The notes: a model not told the origin generated them from the sequence alone. Shown: positions 9,036 to 18,291, counted from the first letter of the stretch. The stretch: 64,000 bases of DNA from Phytomonas francai (GCA_001766655.1 MJCC01000002.1:951366-1015365), one strand, 5' to 3'. Translations and numbers: made by a program.

Positions 9036-10769
9036 CTACCTTTTTTTTTTCAAGGAGACCATGCCCTTGTCAGGGACGCTAGGCAGCCCCTTCTGCTCGG
9101 ACCCCTTCGCACGTGCCTTCCTGCCGCGGAACCTCTCGCCGGTGGAAGTGGGGTTCCGAGGGGCAGAGCGGCGGGCCTGGGGCGGCGTGGCGCCTATTTT
9201 GTGGCCGAGGGCGTTGGCCACGGCTGCGAGGAGGAGCACGACGCTCCTGCGGCACCCCGCGTAGATGTCCCGAACGAGCCCTGTGGGATGTCCCGGCAGG
9301 ACCCCAACGATGGTTTGGAGCCCGCAGAGCGCGGCGTGGAGGCGGTCCATGCAGCCCGCAGGCGTCCTGGGGCGATCGGAATGGCTCAAGGGCGGCCTAG
9401 AGGTGCCTGCGCAGACCCGGCGGGACAGGCGAACGAGCGCGAGCCCGTTGCACAGGTAGGGAAACACGGAAGGAACGTAGAGCGCGGCCGGCTTTGTCGC
9501 ACGTGCCACGAAATGGGTTGAGTAGTAATGCGGGATCGAGGGCGCAGCGAGCGGGCCCGGGATGAGGCAGTTGTCCTCCGGCAGCCCGTAGAACTGTGGC
9601 TCGGGCAAAACACCGGACGTGAAAAGGAACGCACACGCATGGCGCTCCGCCTTCCACAGCAAGGAGGCGTCCTCAGGCGCATACTTTCTCGCATCCGCGG
9701 GTGTCTGCCACGACAACTCTGGGGGAGAAGATGGCAATCGCTCAGGGGATGGTAGGTGGACTGCGATGAGATGCACATACAGGTCAAGTAAGGTGCTGAT
9801 GCGGCCGTGGTGGTAAACATCCTCTGGTGTAAAGCAAAGGAGATGGGGTGGGGCGACATTGGCGCAGTCTGGTACCTCGCTCATGATGCGAATAGAAGCT
9901 ATATAATTAAGACGTACCTCCTCAATGAGGCATGGCTGCCGACAAGCAATCGGATCCCCTTTTGCGACCCTTTCATCTCGCTCAACAAAGAGACACGACG
10001 TAAGTTGGCATAGCGCGCAGCCGTTAAAAAGGGCATCGTTAAAGAGATTCAAAGATGTATCCGTGCCGCCCGCCACGATATCCCAACCGAGGATATTCAT
10101 TCGACGCAGATAATCTCTTACGGCCTTTTCTTTTTTGGTGTCCTCTCTGAGCGACGTAGTTTGTACAGTGTCCTTGGAAAAGAGGCATGGCGGAACTAGG
10201 TCTACATGGTCATGATAAACCTGATTAAACGTTGTTGATGTTATCGCAAAGGCTTTTGATGATGCAGCATATGAATTTCCTCTTTGAACATACGATGTTT
10301 CGCAGTGATTCGCTTGCGAAGTTGTATCTCGCTCATTCGTAGGGCAAACTTCATGTTCTGACTTCGCCGATTGTTGGTTTGGAGACAGTGAAGAAGACTG
10401 CTTGTCTTGCTTTTTTCCACCTTTCAATATAAAATGGGTGGATGTATTCTTGTAATGATGTAAAAGTGGAACGAACGTTGTGTTGGATCGCAAAGAAACA
10501 GGTGTGTCCTGCAGCGAAACATCTTCACAGCCTCTAGGTGTTATAGGCTGCTCTGAAAAGGGTGCAGCCAATACGGTTGCTGTGCGAGCAAACTGGGGGT
10601 CGGATGGTGATAAAGAATTCAATATATTATTTTTGAGTGCATTGTAGCGGTGTGCAAGCATATCTTGTGTGATGTTTTCGAATTTTGCGCTATTTGCCTC
10701 TCTGTTCTCCCCCAGTACAACATCCAGATTCTGTAACTTCTGAAGTTGTTTGATCTCTACAGAGGGCAT
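9036..10769 (-). CDS. Calponin-homology (CH)-like domain protein, unknown role
   Basis: A 577-residue protein. Residues 1-200 are polar and low in known motifs. From about 215 to 335 there is a CH-like domain: DYLRRMNILGWDI, then FNDALFNGCALCQL (the position of the DG..LC.L core), and later NYIASIRIMSEV and FTPEDVYHHGRISTLLDLYVHL, which fits the usual N...A...L and PEDI..G....VL.L.W.L pattern. Such divergent CH domains are frequent in axonemal and spindle proteins, so a cytoskeletal role is my inference. The C-terminal half is GC-rich and Pro/Arg-rich with no fold I recognise, ending in a basic tail. The stop falls right after an A10 run (9041-9050 region), so the true C-terminus could differ if that homopolymer is miscounted. 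ATG at 10767-10769. Confidence 0.75.
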   Translation of the reverse strand: MPSVEIKQLQKLQNLDVVLGENREANSAKFENITQDMLAHRYNALKNNILNSLSPSDPQFARTATVLAAPFSEQPITPRGCEDVSLQDTPVSLRSNTTFVPLLHHYKNTSTHFILKGGKKQDKQSSSLSPNQQSAKSEHEVCPTNERDTTSQANHCETSYVQRGNSYAASSKAFAITSTTFNQVYHDHVDLVPPCLFSKDTVQTTSLREDTKKEKAVRDYLRRMNILGWDIVAGGTDTSLNLFNDALFNGCALCQLTSCLFVERDERVAKGDPIACRQPCLIEEVRLNYIASIRIMSEVPDCANVAPPHLLCFTPEDVYHHGRISTLLDLYVHLIAVHLPSPERLPSSPPELSWQTPADARKYAPEDASLLWKAERHACAFLFTSGVLPEPQFYGLPEDNCLIPGPLAAPSIPHYYSTHFVARATKPAALYVPSVFPYLCNGLALVRLSRRVCAGTSRPPLSHSDRPRTPAGCMDRLHAALCGLQTIVGVLPGHPTGLVRDIYAGCRRSVVLLLAAVANALGHKIGATPPQARRSAPRNPTSTGERFRGRKARAKGSEQKGLPSVPDKGMVSLKKKR

Positions 10770-11247
10770 CTCTTTGAGAGTATTCTATTCTCGATAATGC
10801 GGCAAAGGCTTGGTTTTGTGCCTATTTTTTTACGCATAAAAGCCACTTACCACACCCGGTACGACCTTTGTTAAAATAGTATCTTGTATTTAAAAAAAGT
10901 GCTGCTAGTTGTGAATGCCTAACTGGGCTTGAGTTCGCCCCTTATCTAGGGAGCTTATACAATGTGCTAATCCAACACTGGGTTTAAGCAATTTAAAAAG
11001 CAATGGTCCTTTGTTACGCTTTAGAGGTAAAGGCCCTATGTGTGCACAAGAACTCAATGAGGTGTAATTATAAAGGGCTATAGGCAAATAAAGCAGGACT
11101 GATTAGCAAAAGTCTATATACATACATGAATAAATATTTAGATTAATATATATTTCTTCCCGTACTATTGTCACAATGGGTATAATGATCCATGAACTTT
11201 ATCATCTCTAAACACGTCCGAATCAACACTGAAACAGTAGCAGTAAA
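10770..11247. other. Intergenic region, no gene seen
   Basis: About 480 bp between the CH-domain gene and the first copy of the dispersed repeat. AT-rich; short frames only, none convincing. Confidence 0.55.
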
Positions 11248-11609
11248 ATAGTACCTTTTGGACTTATTTTTGGGTGCCAGAGGTAACGAATATTCCTAAT
11301 CTGTGTACGACGCAACAATTCGTGTTCATTCTTTGATCCAATCTCCCGTTTTCGACGCCTGCTTTGACGAATACTTTATTACTTTCAGGGCCCGCGTTTG
11401 TGAGGCGGAAATGCAGACGCGACCGTCTCGCGAGACCGCCCGCGCAGCCCGGGAAAACGAAAAACCACTTACCATCCCAGCAAAAGCAGGGTTTGAAGGG
11501 CCCAGGGTCATCTCCCGGGCCCCCCACCACGGTGTATCATCTCTATAGGCTTCTCACAAATTGAATGGCTTGAGATTCGTTTTCAGTCGCGTAGTTTTTG
11601 CGTTTCGTA
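11248..11609 (-). repeat. Dispersed GC-rich repeat, copy 1 (inverted partner of copy 2)
   Basis: A 362-bp block that is the exact reverse complement of 17235-17596 as far as I can compare by eye. The inner 260 bp (11280-11539) also matches 53874-54133 with about five differences. The core is GC-rich in an AT-rich setting, begins (read in the copy 2 sense) TGATACACCGT, contains GGGCCCGGGAGATGACCCTG and several self-complementary stretches, and ends GTTACCTC. All three frames on one strand stay open for about 60 codons, which reflects composition rather than a gene. It lies in the 3' flank of the Nudix gene. A SINE-like element or a structured noncoding RNA are both possible. Confidence 0.9.
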
Positions 11610-11674
11610 TGTTACAATAACAATAGCTCATCCACCTAAGAATATTTAAAAACGATATTTTAAAGAATTTGAAA

Positions 11675-12589
11675 TTATCCAGAAGAGTCAGAATCACAAA
11701 CAACTACGCTCGAACACTTCAAAATGGAGGCAGCCTTAGCGGCTTCGTGATTAGGGTGCTGAACCTCTATTATAGAAGCCAAGCGAGCTAAGAGTTCACA
11801 TACCATAAAGGCAGTCAAACCCCAAACCAACTGGCCAGGATAATCTCTGGGAAGCACGACTTCAGAGGCCCCATAATCCAAGTTTTTTCGCAATGCCATG
11901 GAGGATTTGATGGGAAGTGTTGAACTATCATAAGCGTCACTAGCAAAGAAGCAAGGAAAGTAAGTGGGCTTAGAGATGTGGCTAAATGGTTGGGTTTTTA
12001 ATAGACGAGCATGAGTATGTTCGCTGTTCAAAAGTAGGTTCGAGAAATGAACGTAGTGAATGGAAGCCACCTCAGCCGAGTTAGTGCAACTCGGTTGAAT
12101 ATGAACGTCGGCAATGGCAACATGTGGGGTGACTAGGGTACCTCTTTCAGAGCTAACAATACTTGTCAAGGGGCCTAAAATGTTATATAAGGAAGAATCC
12201 AGGCCAATCTCTTCCCGCGTTTCGCGTTGAGCGGCCTGTGAGGTTGTCTCACCGATTTCTATATGCCCCCCTGGGAAGCTCATCTGTCCTTTGTGTGTGG
12301 TAACATTAGTGCTGCGCTTTGTTAGGGTAATGCAGACGTCCTGAAAGCGGACCCCTGTTGGAGCAGGGGAAAGAAGAACAAGTACCGCACTAGACGATGC
12401 CGCTTGCTTCGCACATGACCGTTTTTGCGGTGAAAACCGAATCGTGTGGTCTGCATCATGCGCATAAAAGTGCTCGGGATACCACACGGACTTGATGGAT
12501 AACCCAATAGCAAGCTGGATAAGCTTCCCCCATTCAGACATAGATTGGGGCAGCAATGGCACCAACGGTTTTAGGGGCGTAGACGTCAT
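11675..12589 (-). CDS. Nudix hydrolase, coenzyme A diphosphatase type (NUDT7/8-like)
   Basis: A 304-residue protein with a complete Nudix box at about 108-130 (G108, E114, R122-E123, E126-E127, G129), preceded by LTKRS...HKGQMSFPGG. The latter is the CoA-diphosphatase signature that separates NUDT7/NUDT8 and PCD1 from other Nudix enzymes, so the likely reaction is cleavage of CoA or acyl-CoA to phosphopantetheine and 3',5'-ADP, usually in peroxisomes (glycosomes here) or mitochondria. No C-terminal SKL-type signal is seen. After the Nudix domain come PCFFASDAY and WGLTAFMVCELL, the latter like the WGLTA block common to this subfamily. The frame extends upstream to a GTG; I chose the ATG at 12587-12589. 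Confidence 0.92.
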   Translation of the reverse strand: MTSTPLKPLVPLLPQSMSEWGKLIQLAIGLSIKSVWYPEHFYAHDADHTIRFSPQKRSCAKQAASSSAVLVLLSPAPTGVRFQDVCITLTKRSTNVTTHKGQMSFPGGHIEIGETTSQAAQRETREEIGLDSSLYNILGPLTSIVSSERGTLVTPHVAIADVHIQPSCTNSAEVASIHYVHFSNLLLNSEHTHARLLKTQPFSHISKPTYFPCFFASDAYDSSTLPIKSSMALRKNLDYGASEVVLPRDYPGQLVWGLTAFMVCELLARLASIIEVQHPNHEAAKAASILKCSSVVVCDSDSSG

Positions 12590-12970
12590 TCCTAAGGACT
12601 TGGCGCGGCAGCGACAGGAAGGTGAAAACAGAAAAGGAGTTGCAATAAGCAGCACAATTGTAATGAATTCTCAATATGCGATTCTATTGTTCATAAAAGA
12701 ATAAAAACTATATTCTTTAGATGCATTTCGCTTACGGTATATATATATATATATATACATATACATATCTGCATCGTTGCCGCCGACAATAGAGCCCATC
12801 TCACCTTCCGCCACACATACACAAGCCCCCTCCAAAAAAAGTGATCCAACTGTGAAGAGAATTTCCCACAAACTCAAAAATGTAAAACTGCAGCCTCCAA
12901 GCTATCTATCATGAACGTCCTCCAGAGGATAGAAAAAAAGCAATAAAAAAATAGTGGCATTACACATCTG
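12590..12970. other. Intergenic region with TA microsatellite
   Basis: About 380 bp. A short alternating TA tract lies at about 12738-12758. No gene seen. Confidence 0.6.
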
Positions 12971-13681
12971 CTAGCCACCGAACTTAACCCCTTGGTATGG
13001 CCGTTTATCACTGCCGTCCATATTAAATAATGTGATTCTCAAGGGTCGCAGCAGAATGTTGGGGTTATTAACCAACACATCTAGGAAACTCCGGATGGCC
13101 CGTTCATCGTTAAGAGCACCAACATCACCGACAGGTACCTTTTCCGAAGAACAATCTAAAAAATGAATAGGGTTGAGTTTGTATTCCAAGCATTTATTTC
13201 CTGCCAATTCGTCAAACGTCATGACAGCACCCTTATTCTCGAGCATGGCTAAGGTGGTCCCCTGGCCCGCCTCAAGCAACCAGGACGACAGCGACTGTTC
13301 CAGTTCCGAGAAGCCGCCCTGGTTGGTCGCAACCAGAACGATGAAGTCATCGTCATCAGCATTGAGTACCGCACAGTGGTTGGAGTGCTGTGCGACAAGA
13401 CCTTCTAGCATAACGCGTGCACCCGAGGGAGAAAGGCGTCTATTGATGCTCGGATTGTAAAAGATATCACTGTTAACGCTATAACAGCGCAAAACTGGGC
13501 AAACCCCTAAAGGTCTCTTTTTGGCGTGGTAAGCAGCGTGATCAAGAATAAGAGAGCTCCATAGGGCAATTTGGCGCTCAAGTGAAAGTGGTGCTGGCTG
13601 CTGTGTAAAAAATGGTGGAAGCTCGAAGAAATTCCAATAATCAGGCTGTGATGCTACTCTATTATGTTTATCGGAGTTCAT
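12971..13681 (-). CDS. VPS25: ESCRT-II subunit VPS25
   Basis: A 236-residue protein with the VPS25 hallmarks: YWNFFELPPFFTQQP at the N-terminus (family pattern ..F.WPPFFT.QP), QIALWSSLILDHAAYH (W..L.L.Y...H), two winged-helix segments and the C-terminal YQGVKFGG (RGVKF in the family). ESCRT-II links ESCRT-I to ESCRT-III when ubiquitinated cargo is sorted into multivesicular endosomes; each complex carries two VPS25 copies. It is about 55-60 residues longer than human VPS25 (176), owing to insertions in the first and second winged helices (for example the Asp-rich NADDDDF patch and the ENKGAVMTFDELAG region). The ATG is at 13679-13681. Confidence 0.9.
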   Translation of the reverse strand: MNSDKHNRVASQPDYWNFFELPPFFTQQPAPLSLERQIALWSSLILDHAAYHAKKRPLGVCPVLRCYSVNSDIFYNPSINRRLSPSGARVMLEGLVAQHSNHCAVLNADDDDFIVLVATNQGGFSELEQSLSSWLLEAGQGTTLAMLENKGAVMTFDELAGNKCLEYKLNPIHFLDCSSEKVPVGDVGALNDERAIRSFLDVLVNNPNILLRPLRITLFNMDGSDKRPYQGVKFGG

Positions 13682-14321
13682 TGGGAATCAAATTTGAAAT
13701 ATCTGACCTAGGGCCTACTGTCGTCTAGGGAGGAGACCTGAATTATAAAATAATTGCTTTTATTTTTTAAAAGAGAGAGAGAAGGGAAAATATGAGAGCG
13801 AGAAAATAATTGTAAACGGATTCCCTGCAATTGGTTATTCGCATTCGATCTTAGACATTTTCATTCGTATTCAAGCACAACGATAATGAAAATAAATTAC
13901 TAAACATTGCTTGGTAACAATTTTTCATCAAACTTCAGATTACAAGCCTTCGCTCTGTGGAGTCAACTCTCTTTCTATCCCATGCGCGGCATTATTCAAT
14001 TTCTTTTTTCTCCTTCTTTGAACCTCAAATATCCTGATGCTCTCCTGTTGTACTTTGAAGTACCAGCGAGAAAGGTAGAAAAAATGAAGCGTTCGAAACT
14101 TCTTAGGCGTCTCCATTGCTACTATATTGAATCCCATCATGTAAATAATATTAATAATCGTAATAATGATAATAATGCAATTATAGTAGCATCTCTTCTA
14201 AAGAATAGTAGATACTCTACAAAAAAAAAGGTGTTTTAACGAGAAAAATGAAAGCTAAATGCAACAAGTATTCGCCATTTCCTTGGAATTGAGTCCTCGA
14301 TTCTCGTTTACACCGAAGCAT
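13682..14321. other. Intergenic region, no gene seen
   Basis: About 640 bp between proteasome beta-4 and VPS25. It contains imperfect AAT repeats near 14140-14180. Longer frames here lack homology and I do not call them. Confidence 0.55.
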
Positions 14322-14942
14322 TTAGTGAATGCTACTCACCACCTCGACCCCATTCTGCGTGACAGCCTTAACAAAAAAATACTGGCTAGAAATAACCACA
14401 CGCTTTTTGACCTCGTCGATGCACTTTTGCATCAGCTCCAGCCCCTCGACCTGTGTCAAGTCCGGCTTCCAGAAGCGGTCTAGCACGGCAATTACAAACG
14501 TACTGCCGTAACCGTGCGCCGCGTAGGGGACCTCCTGCATCGTGCCGAGGTAGTCCAGGTAGTAGAGGTGCGGCCCGCCCGCGTGCGTGTCGTCGTCCGA
14601 AGTGCGGACGTCGTAGCCTGCGAAGAGGCAGTTCACCTGGTACGCCCCCCCGCGGCTTCGGATCGCGGAAGCCAGCTCCCCGCGCATGAAGCTCGCCGTT
14701 GAGTGGCAAGTGCTCTCCCGACCGTGCTGCCGGACGCGATTGAGGGCGAGGTTGCACTTGATGTACTCCGTGAAGTTAACACGGGGGCCGTTTTCACCGA
14801 CACACGCCACCATCTGATGAGAGTTGAGCTGTGTGATCTTGTCCTCATGGTCGGTGATTTTGATAAAATAAAAGGCATTAGTACCAGCTGCCGCAGCTAT
14901 TGCAAAATCATTACAACGAAACGCAATCACTGTCTCCGACAT
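14322..14942 (-). CDS. PSMB4: 20S proteasome beta-4 subunit (PSMB2 type)
   Basis: A 206-residue N-terminal-nucleophile-fold subunit. The start MSETVIAFRCNDFAIAAAAG is the PSMB2 (systematic beta-4) signature, with no propeptide and no catalytic threonine, so this is one of the non-catalytic beta-ring subunits. Later blocks ITDHEDKITQL, VACVGENGPRVNFTEYI, FAGYDV and the YAAHGYGSTF region agree with the family, and the length is normal (about 200). The name follows the systematic beta-4 numbering; in human nomenclature the ortholog is PSMB2. The central part is GC-rich compared with both ends. ATG at 14940-14942. Confidence 0.95.
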   Translation of the reverse strand: MSETVIAFRCNDFAIAAAAGTNAFYFIKITDHEDKITQLNSHQMVACVGENGPRVNFTEYIKCNLALNRVRQHGRESTCHSTASFMRGELASAIRSRGGAYQVNCLFAGYDVRTSDDDTHAGGPHLYYLDYLGTMQEVPYAAHGYGSTFVIAVLDRFWKPDLTQVEGLELMQKCIDEVKKRVVISSQYFFVKAVTQNGVEVVSSIH

Positions 14943-15477
14943 GATGTGTGCGATGTCTCCTTATTTTGAGATTTCACCTTTTCGTTGATTGAAATATGCT
15001 TCCCCTTTTGAAACCTCAAAGAGCAAATTGCGATTAACTACCTTGTATATACAATGAGAAATAGGAAAGTAAATATAAGAACAATTAGTGTTCGCGTATA
15101 AGAAGGAAAAATGGAAGTGATATGCAAAAGATCGTAACAGTCATAACTCCGAGGACGGTAAAGTATAAATGGGAAAAAGAAACAGTCATATAATGGGCTA
15201 CGTTCAAAATGACACCAACAGTTAGACTATTTAAATAACTTTACCTTGCATATGTATGCCCTTCAGCTCTATGTCGAGAGAGAAAAGTCTATTGCATACT
15301 TCTAAATGCAGTGGATTTACTCTTTTCTATGTATCTTGATGCGGATTATACACACTTCCGTCTGACCTTGGTTCTGTTTCTCCCTCTCGATTAAGACGTA
15401 AAGGAAGGGGGAAAGTATTTCACAGCTGAATACTCGCTTGCAAAGAGGGAGGGGTAAAGGCTACTCGGTATCACAAT
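14943..15477. other. Intergenic region, no gene seen
   Basis: About 535 bp between RNase HII and proteasome beta-4; expected UTRs. A CT-rich/GA-rich strip near 15360-15460 is visible. No RNA gene recognised. Confidence 0.55.
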
Positions 15478-16935
15478 TTATAATAGATCCTTTTTCTGGT
15501 TTTCTATAAATTCCTTGCACGGGCGAAATGACTTACGATGAACAGGACAGATTCCATATTTAGCCACATGCTTCATGTGCTGCTCGACGGGGTAGCCTTT
15601 ATTATCGGCAAAGCAGAAATCTGGGTAAAGTCCATCCAGGTAGTTCATAAGCTCGTCTCGTGTAACCTTTGCGAGGCAGGAGGCTGCCGCAATGGAAAGG
15701 CTGCGTTTGTCACCCTCAATGATGGGGTGCACCTTTCCTCCAATGGAGAAGTCTGTGAAGTAGGTGTGGCTCTGTTCAGGGACCGTGTGGCCATCAATAA
15801 GCACCAAAGGCGGTTGTATTGGCTCGAAATCAAAGTCATCGGACACACTTTTGATCAGATCGATATCGTGTGGGACTATATAACGCTTTTCATGGTCGTG
15901 GCTTGCTACTGTACAGAATCTGCTAAACAAGTACTGTGCAATAGACGAAAACTTAGGCCGTGGAGCAACCTCATAGGAGAAGCGAGTGTCGTTCAGCATG
16001 TGCCATATGGCAAAAGCAGAGCGATGCATACAATTCATAGAAGCAGCGTGGATATTAAAGTTGTCAATGTACGTGTGGTTCGCAGTGCCTATGGACCACA
16101 GGTATAGATAATTTCCCGCGCTGTTGTAACCATGTAAAGTAACTAGAAAGGGAGTCTGCATAGACAAAATCTTTTTGAAAGGGAGCTTACCTAGTCTTGC
16201 ATGTGATTCAATCGACTTGGATTGAAACACGCGTCTGGAGGTTTGGTCCGACCCACAGTGGTGAACTATAAACCTTTTGTTCGCCGTGATATCAAAAAAA
16301 TCAGCATGTCCAGTTATCATGGCGAACACTAAATTTCGCTGGCTCTCCGACACAGACTTGCTATCAAATATCTGAAATTGTTCCAAAGCATCGTAGAGCT
16401 GTGTGTACTCGTTGTTAAAGCTAGACATGGGTATCCGACAGACTGCGGCACCGACCACCGGGCCAGCGAGAGGCCCACGCCCTGCCTCATCACAGCCTAT
16501 CACGATAGAAGTTTCCTTTATGCTCCGCCGTAGTATCACACCGTTTTTTTGCATATTCGCCACAGCGGCATCGCGCCCCTTCTGCAGCTTGCGCAATGCC
16601 GCATGAGTCATACCTTCTGTGCTAGCATCCGGTATGGTGCAGCCAGCGACGTGCGCTTGTGGAAGCAAACCGTCTCGGAAAAGCTGATATCCAATAAAGT
16701 CCAATGTGGCATCGAGTGTTGGCTCATCGTTATCAGTCTTCGTATACTGTACCTCTATTTCCTGCAACGCGTTCCATGTCAAGGGAAGCGAGGATCGAGG
16801 GCAGGTAAATCTCTGTTGATGGTGAATGAAGCGATGTTGAAAAGCGCTGTGACTATTCATAAATGCCTTATGGGGATTACTCACTAAGGCTATGCCGCAC
16901 AGCATCCCGGGCAGGCGCCAGAGGGAGCTACGCAT
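15478..16935 (-). CDS. Bacterial-type ribonuclease HII, probably mitochondrial
   Basis: A 485-residue type 2 RNase H that cuts RNA in RNA-DNA hybrids. The catalytic residues are all visible: D149 and E150 in GCDEAGRGPLAGPVVGAAV, D381 in VLIDGH and D427 in AKVTRDE; the closing HRKSFRPC matches the bacterial RnhB C-terminal block. The eukaryotic nuclear RNase H2A has a different arrangement, so this is one of the kinetoplastid mitochondrial HII proteins; the basic, hydrophobic N-terminus (MRSSLWRLPGMLCG) fits a presequence. The distance between the first and second catalytic blocks (about 230 residues against about 90 in bacteria) shows a large insertion, and about 140 residues precede the domain. 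A role in kDNA primer removal is my inference. ATG at 16933-16935. Confidence 0.92.
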   Translation of the reverse strand: MRSSLWRLPGMLCGIALVSNPHKAFMNSHSAFQHRFIHHQQRFTCPRSSLPLTWNALQEIEVQYTKTDNDEPTLDATLDFIGYQLFRDGLLPQAHVAGCTIPDASTEGMTHAALRKLQKGRDAAVANMQKNGVILRRSIKETSIVIGCDEAGRGPLAGPVVGAAVCRIPMSSFNNEYTQLYDALEQFQIFDSKSVSESQRNLVFAMITGHADFFDITANKRFIVHHCGSDQTSRRVFQSKSIESHARLGKLPFKKILSMQTPFLVTLHGYNSAGNYLYLWSIGTANHTYIDNFNIHAASMNCMHRSAFAIWHMLNDTRFSYEVAPRPKFSSIAQYLFSRFCTVASHDHEKRYIVPHDIDLIKSVSDDFDFEPIQPPLVLIDGHTVPEQSHTYFTDFSIGGKVHPIIEGDKRSLSIAAASCLAKVTRDELMNYLDGLYPDFCFADNKGYPVEQHMKHVAKYGICPVHRKSFRPCKEFIENQKKDLL

Positions 16936-17234
16936 GGAAGCCTTACAGAGACACTCTAAGTACCTTTTCCAGAAAAAAGTTTACAAAGAGAAGAATGTTA
17001 TAATCTTTTTTCCCATTATTGATGAAAAGTGGGATCATTACAGATGCAACACCGTTATTCTGAAATTTGAGTAAAGTATACCAGGTGTAGCACGTATTTC
17101 ACATTTTGTAGTCATCAAAACTCAATAAAATATTCGGCATAAATCACAAATATGATGAGCAGTTGATGACAACCTGAAAATTTTACCTCTTTTTAATCAT
17201 CTGTGTCAACATATATAATGAGATTGTTTAAGCC

Positions 17235-17596
17235 TACGAAACGCAAAAACTACGCGACTGAAAACGAATCTCAAGCCATTCAATTTGTGAGAAGCCTATA
17301 GAGATGATACACCGTGGTGGGGGGCCCGGGAGATGACCCTGGGCCCTTCAAACCCTGCTTTTGCTGGGATGGTAAGTGGTTTTTCGTTTTCCCGGGCTGC
17401 GCGGGCGGTCTCGCGAGACGGTCGCGTCTGCATTTCCGCCTCACAAACGCGGGCCCTGAAAGTAATAAAGTATTCGTCAAAGCAGGCGTCGAAAACGGGA
17501 GATTGGATCAAAGAATGAACACGAATTGTTGCGTCGTACACAGATTAGGAATATTCGTTACCTCTGGCACCCAAAAATAAGTCCAAAAGGTACTAT
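17235..17596 (+). repeat. Dispersed GC-rich repeat, copy 2 (inverted partner of copy 1)
   Basis: A 362-bp block, reverse complement of 11248-11609 with both ends sharply defined: beyond 17235 and 17596 the similarity stops at once. The core (17305-17564) is the part shared with copy 3. Internal features include a GGGCCC...GGGCCC pair (about 17322-17346), a GGCCCGGGA/TCCCGGGCT pairing that could close a stem of about 60 nt, and a short hairpin AGACG-GTCG-CGTCT. The two copies are about 5.6 kb apart and enclose the genes for Nudix hydrolase, VPS25, proteasome beta-4 and RNase HII. Confidence 0.92.
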
Positions 17597-17770
17597 CCTT
17601 ACGTCGAAAGTTATCTTCCAAAGCCTCCGCTAGGTGTTGTATCACTGGATACTAACTTATGCTCATACGCTTTTTGACTAAGAGATCTGACGCGTTAGGC
17701 ATAGGGATGTTTGTTAAGAAGATGAATGCGATTGAAGAAGGAAAATGTCCTTGGTATATCCACTTTTTCT

Positions 17771-18153
17771 TCACGACACTAATGCAGGTGTACCCATTTG
17801 GGGGTCACGACACCCGCGGTAGTACGTTGCTAACAACAACAATAATCCTGAAAAAGCATCAATATTTGCAGGCGTCAGCACCACAACCTTCATCTTATCG
17901 ACTAGGCTAGGAATTGATGTAATGCAGACGTTAAAGACTAGACGCAAAGCTTGCAGAGAGTTTATACCACAATATTCTGTTTGAAGATAACTAAAACCTG
18001 TGAGAAACTGACGTTTTCCCATGACAGGACTGAGAACGAAAGTGAACTTGGGAAATGATGATCCTTTTTATCAGTATCGAAAATTATGCCGCAAATGACA
18101 AAAAGAGAATCTATGAATGTCTCCTCAAACCAAACCAAGGACTGCTGCGACAT
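17771..18153 (-). pseudogene. Possible small gene or remnant with one frame break
   Basis: Two overlapping minus-strand frames look protein-like and together suggest one coding stretch. The first starts with ATG at 18151-18153 (MSQQSLVWFEETFIDSLF) and stops at 17962. The second is open from before 18022 (FSYLQTEYCGINSLQALRL) down to 17771 and contains a hydrophobic run (AFSGLLLLLATYYRG). A one-base shift somewhere between 17962 and 18022 would join them into about 125 residues. I do not recognise the protein. It could be a real short gene with a sequencing error, a decaying gene, or chance; the strand agrees with the transcription unit. Confidence 0.3.
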
Positions 18154-18291
18154 ACCAACGATTGGATTGTGTGAAAACTTCCGTGGATTGGTTTTTATTT
18201 AGCATAATTGGGGCATTTGCTTTATCCATTTTTACGCAGTTAGTGTTTGTATAGGGGCGCTTTCCCTCCACAGGGATAGATGCGCCAGTTC

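Noticed and set aside
8934..9521. 195-codon plus-strand frame antisense to the CH-domain gene
   Set aside because: Most of it is the complement of the GC-rich part of an intact 577-codon gene on the strand used by all neighbours. Only the first 34 codons are independent.
11264..11564. Overlapping 60-90 codon frames inside the dispersed repeat (also at 17280-17580 and 53814-54110)
   Set aside because: Frames are open on both strands and in several phases in the GC-rich core, starts differ between copies, and no frame shows a known motif. The openness reflects composition, and the element is better treated as a noncoding repeat.
17360..17380. GGTAAGTGG in the repeat core, resembling a 5' splice site
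   Set aside because: Cis-introns are nearly absent in trypanosomatids and there is no matching acceptor or exon context.
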